Part shown: positions 60,043-64,000 of the stretch, piece by piece
Position numbering within the stretch: position 1 is the stretch's first letter
Layout: each line of letters begins with the position of its first letter
Notes under the pieces: generated by a model
Database searches by the model: none
What the model saw: the letters and a program-made list of their open reading frames with translations, nothing else
Told to the model about the DNA's origin: nothing
DNA from: Lolium rigidum
Taxonomy: Eukaryota > Streptophyta > Magnoliopsida > Poales > Poaceae
Length of the DNA: 64,000 nt
Direction of reading: 5' to 3'
Assembly: GCF_022539505.1 (NCBI RefSeq)
Contig: NC_061510.1
Location: 94,380,292-94,444,291 of the forward strand
Position numbers and translations under genes: made by a program

Positions 60043-62931
60043 AATCTTAAGTATGCTCATATTGATGATAAGAAAATATATCAAGTTATTATTAGTTCTA
60101 AGCTTTCAGATTTTGAGGAAGAAAGGTTATTGGAAATATTGAAGAAACACCGAGGAGCTATTGGCTACACTCTTGATGACTTGAAGGGGATTTCTCCCTC
60201 TATTTGCCAACATGCTATCAACATGGAAGATGATGCAAAGCCTGTTGTTGAACATCAACGTCGTCTAATTCCAAAGATGAAGGATATGGTAAGGAATGAG
60301 GTATTAAAACTTCTTGAAGCTGGTATTATATATCCTATTGCTGATAGTAGATGGGTTAGTCCTGTGCATTGTGTTCCCAAGAAAGGAGGAATAACTGTTG
60401 TGCCTAATGATAATGATGAGCTCATCCCTCAAAGAGTAGTTGTAGGGTATAGAATGTGCATTGATTATCGAAAAGTTAATAAGGTTACTAAGAAAGATCA
60501 TTAGCCTTTACCTTTTATTGATCAAATGTTAGAAAGGTTGTCTAAAAATACTCATTTTTGCTTTCTTGATGGTTATTCTGGGTTCTCACAAATTGCTGTT
60601 AAAACTAAAGATCAAGAGAAAACCACTTTCACTTGTTCCTATGGAACTTATGCTTATAGACGTATGCCTTTTGGTTTATGTAATGCTCCTGCTACTTTTC
60701 AAAGATGCATGTCTGCTATTTTTCATGGCTTTTGTGAGAATATTGTAGAGGTATTCATGGATGATTTTTCTGTCTATGGGAATTCTTTTGATAATTGCTT
60801 GCGAAACCTTGATAAAGTTTTGCAGAGATGTGAAGAAACTAACCTTGTTCTTAATTGGGAGAAATGCCACTTTATGGTTGATGAAGGAATTGTATTGGGA
60901 CATAAAATTTCCGAGAGGGGTATTGAAGTTGATAGAGCTAAAGTTGAAGCAATTGAGAAGATGCCCTATCCTAGGGATGTTAAAGGTATCCGTAGTGTTC
61001 TTGGTCATGCTGGGTTTTATAGGAGATTTATTAAAGATTTCTCCAAGATTTCAAAGCCTCTTACTAATCTTATTCAAAAAGATGTACCTTTTGTTTTTGA
61101 TGATGATTGTAAGGAAGCTTTTGAAACTCTAAAGAAAGCCTTAACAACTGCTCCTGTAGTTGAACCTCCTGATTGGAATTTACCTTTTGAAATTATGTGT
61201 GATGCTAGTGATTTTTCTGTAGGCGCTGTTCTTGGACAGCGAGTAGATAAAAAATTGAATGTTATTCATTATGCTAGCAAAACTCTTAGCTGTAGTGTTT
61301 GCTTGTGGCAAGTTTAGATCCTATATTGTTGATTCAAAAGTTACAATCCATACTGATCATGCTGCAATTAGGTACCTTATGGAAAAGAAAGATGCTAAGC
61401 CAAGGCTTATTAGATGGGTGCTTCTTTTGCAAGAATTTGATTTACATATTATAGATAGGGAAGGTGCTGATAATCCTGTTGCTGATAACTTATCTAGATT
61501 GGAAAATATTGCTTATGATCCTGTTCCTGTTAATGATAGTTTTCCAAATGAACAATTGGCTGTAATAAAGATGAGCTCGCGAGATAGTCCTTGGTACGTT
61601 GATTATGCTAACTTTATTGTTTCCAAGTACTTGCCTCCAACCTTTTCAGCTCAGCAAAGGAGGAAATTCTTTTATGACTTGAGGCATTATTTTTGGGATG
61701 ACCCACACTTATATAAAGAAGGAGTGGATGGTATTATGTGAAGATGTGTTCCCGAATATGAAAAACAGGAGATATTGAGTAAGTGTCATGGTAGTGCTTA
61801 TGGAGGACATCACGCTGGAGATAGAACCGCGCAAAAAGTTCTACAATCAGGTTTCTATTGGCCAACTCTCTTCAAAGATGCAAGAAAGTTTATTTTATCT
61901 TGTGATGAATGTCAAAGGGTTAGTAATATCTCCAGACGCAATGAAATGCCTATGAATTATACTCTTGTTATTGAACCATTCGATTGTTGGGGATTTGACT
62001 TCATGGGTCCTTTCCCTTCTCCAGAAGGTAACACTCATATACTTGTTGCTGTTGATTATGTTACTAAATGGGTGGAATCCATACCCACAAAAAGTGTTGA
62101 TGGTGAGACCTCTTTAAGAATGCTTCTAGATATTATTTTTCCTAGATTTGGAGTTCCTAGATATCTTATGACTGATGGAGGTTCTCATTTTATTCATGGT
62201 GGTTTTAGAAAAACTCTTGCTAAATATGGTACTAATCATAGGATTGCTTCCGCTTATCATCCTCAAACTAGTGGGCAAGTAGAATTATCAAATAGAGAGA
62301 TTAAATCTATCTTGCAAAAGACTCGTTAATAAATCTAGAAAGAACTCGGGCTAGTAAATTGAAGGAAGCACTATGGGCTTATAGAACTGCTTATAAAAAT
62401 CCCATGGGTATGTCACCTTATAAAATGGTTTATGGGAAAGCTTGTCATTTAACTTTAGAACTAGAGCACAAAGCTTATTGGGCTGTAAGAGAACTAAATA
62501 AAGATCCTAAACTTGCCGGTAAGAAGAGATTGCTACAATTGAGTTCTCTAGATGAATGGAGAAGTGAAGATTATGAAAATGCTAAACTCTTTAAAGAGAA
62601 AGTTAAGAAATGGAATGATAGAAGAATTATAAAAAGAGAATTTAATGTTGGAGATAAAGTCCTATTGTATCGGTCTCGTCTCAGATTTTTTGCAGGGAAA
62701 TTACTCTCAAAATGGGAAGGACCATATTTCATTGTGGAGGTGTATCGTTCAGGGGCAATTAAAATTAGTTCTCTGCAAGGAGATGCCACACAAGTGGTGA
62801 ATTGACAAAGAATCAAGCATTATATCTCTGGTGATTCTTATAATGAAGATGTTGATGTTATTCGAGTGGTAACTCCGGAAGCTTTCATCAAAGGCCAAAT
62901 TGACAGCTCTGCAGAGTTCGACTTTGAATAG
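60043..62931 (+). pseudogene. pol: pol of element O: reverse transcriptase, RNase H, integrase
   Basis: RT is clear: RMCIDYRKVNK, YSGFSQI, MPFGLCNAPATFQRCM and the catalytic FMDD at 60754-60765. RNase H follows ([36 protein letters not shown]). Integrase has an HHCC finger (HGSAYGGHHAG...CDECQR) and the core DFMGP / TDGGSHF / E of QVELSNREIK, then a C-terminal domain to 62931. Breaks: TAG at 60502-60504; a deletion and shift in RNase H near 61285, joining SKTL to LAVVF across a short repeat; TGA at 61739-61741; CTCG at 62322-62325 shifting the frame; TGA at 62803-62805. Motif spellings are Athila-like. It copies RNA to DNA and integrates it. Confidence 0.88.
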
Positions 62932-63270
62932 GTAACAGTATTGGTAATAAAAAGTCCGCGTTTAACTTTCCGAACAATGTTTTTGCTATTTTTGGAAAAT
63001 ATTAAAAATTACGAGATCGAAACGGAGTGGAGGAGGCGCACGAAGGCGTGACCCCATAGGCCGGCGCGGGCCCCAGCCTGGCCGCACCGCCCTATGAGGA
63101 CGGCCCCTCGGAGTCCCCCTCCAACTCTTGTTCGACCTGGTACTTTCCTTCCGTCGTGAAAATTTCTGCTATATAATCCCCCAGACCCCTGGAGGTCCGT
63201 ATATCGTTTTCTCGTCGCGTTTTGTTTCGAGCTGTTTTCTACCAGGATCTGTTTCTGATCTAGAAGCACC
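62932..63270 (+). promoter_or_regulatory. GC-rich, promoter-like stretch before the 3' ORF of element O
   Basis: After a short AT-rich part, 63010-63130 is GC-rich and shares cccataggccggcgcgg (63053-63069) with A's LTR (2360-2376), plus a similar ccctatg...ccctcg context. TATATAAT lies at 63170-63177, 93 bases before the ATG at 63271. It may be an internal promoter. Confidence 0.45.
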
Positions 63271-63814
63271 ATGGTCTCCAACAACAAGGGCAAGGGGCTT
63301 TCGGAGGAAGATATACAAGATCCCGAGTGGAAATAGGTGGATGAGAGTGTCAAGGAAGAAGATGAAGAAGAAGTGGAGGAAAACTCGCGTGCATACCCGC
63401 GTGCTACCGTCGCAAGCATCGGGGTGGTGGAGAATCCTTTCAGTTCCAAGAAGAGCGCAGGAATTAACACCGGAGGAAAAGTTCCACGTCACTTCTTAGC
63501 TCCAAAGACATCTCCTCCAGGAACCTACAACCCCTTCCACAGTCTAATTCATAATAATCAAATTGAAAAGGTTCCCAAGGCAGTATTGCCTAGCAGTTGA
63601 TATAGATCGTTCTAACACTGCAGGAAGGATGAAGCCTGAAGCTGAAGAGTGGGGAAACAACTCTAAGAGTTGGGACTCGACGTCGGACATACTTCTTAAC
63701 CGCGTCGAGCACAATTCGGAGATGATCCGCAACCTCATGTACGAGATTGATGAGCTAAAGGAGCTTGTTAAGAAGCTTATCAAGAATTCATCGTCACCAC
63801 CGCCGAAGGAGTAA
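63271..63814 (+). pseudogene. Small 3' ORF of element O (env position), unknown function
   Basis: ATG at 63271 (MVSNNKGKGLSEEDIQDPEW) reaches an in-frame TAG at 63334-63336, then continues through an acidic run (DESVKEEDEEEVEEN) to 63600. A shift at 63590-63593 (CTAG where CTG would keep the frame) leads to a second segment ending SSSPPPKE at 63814. The C-terminal part (LLNRVEHNSEMIRNLMYEID, then ELKELVKKLIKN) has heptad-spaced hydrophobics and is probably a coiled coil. I see no signal peptide or transmembrane segment, so although it lies where Athila elements have an env-like ORF, nothing supports an envelope function. The TAG could be a deaminated CAG. Confidence 0.6.
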
Positions 63815-64000
63815 TTCATCATCGGTATTGGCACCCCCTTGGCTTGTTCCAAGCTTGGGGGGAGTGCCGCGGTATCACAACATCACTATCTTTTACCTTT
63901 TTACTATCAAGTAGTGTCATATCATGAGTAGGGAAGTTATCATATAAGACGTGTTGCAGTATGGAAGTATCTCTCTTTTAGTTGGTTATCTATGTATCCC
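63815..64000 (+). other. 3' internal tail of element O
   Basis: Non-coding. A purine-rich aagcttggggggagtg at 63852-63867 resembles the aagcttggggatgc motif of A and B. The 3' LTR start is not reached. Confidence 0.6.

Larger units (their letters stand above)
3677..64000 (+). mobile_element. Outer element O: autonomous-type Athila-like Gypsy element, interrupted by B and C
   Basis: With nested elements removed, O reads: part of the 5' LTR (3677-4252 joined to 40125-40742), tRNA-Asp-type PBS (40754), gag (40858), protease (to 42626), RT/RNase H/integrase (60043-62931), a GC-rich intergenic stretch, a small 3' ORF (63271-63816) and a tail running off the window. The RT and integrase signatures and the tRNA-Asp PBS fit the Athila branch of Gypsy. 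Athila elements often carry an extra ORF after pol, and O does too. The LTR start lies left of the window because A sits inside this LTR; the 3' LTR lies to the right. The polyprotein is disabled by insertion of C and by several stops and frameshifts. Confidence 0.85.

Overview
The window is grass nuclear DNA made almost wholly of nested LTR retrotransposons and two Helitrons. I see no host gene, tRNA, rRNA or CRISPR array. Element types, very long LTRs, tRNA-Asp and tRNA-iMet primer sites and the nesting depth point to a large-genome cereal, most likely Triticeae (wheat, Aegilops, barley or rye). That is inferred from family knowledge, not from a search.

Layout, from oldest host to youngest guest. 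(1) Outer element O is an Athila-type Gypsy element on the + strand. Part of its 5' LTR is at 3677-4252 and 40125-40742. Its tRNA-Asp-type PBS, gag, protease, RT/RNase H, integrase and a short 3' ORF follow to the window end; its LTR start and its 3' LTR lie outside. (2) Two members of one gag-protease-only Athila-like family sit inside O's 5' LTR: element A (1-3676, 3' part only) and element B (4253-40124, with perfect 5-bp target duplications gtgtc). (3) B carries a minus-strand Helitron at 8180-9943, at the end of its protease reading frame. Its 3' LTR is split by element E (12920-38867, +). E is split 4 bp from its own first base by element D (12924-25737, -). D and E are related gag-only Gypsy elements with about 5.3-5.5 kb LTRs, placed head to head. 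(4) O's pol gene is split by element C (42627-60037, +), which has LTRs of about 6.25 kb and no recognisable gag or pol. C's internal region holds a second Helitron (49750-51795, +) carrying a degraded piece of a plant 2-oxoglutarate/Fe(II) dioxygenase gene.

Only O has a full polymerase set, and it is broken by insertion, stops and frameshifts. A/B, D/E and C lack pol and would depend on enzymes supplied in trans. D and E share three features worth attention: an extra ORF of about 157 codons between PBS and gag, short acidic reading frames inside the LTR, and a phased series of small hairpins in the LTR.

Caution on sequence quality: many differences between paired LTRs, and at least eight frame breaks in these ORFs, are small indels at CTG, CAG, CCGG or CG sites. 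That suggests consensus error at methylated cytosines, so several 'pseudogene' calls may be technical.
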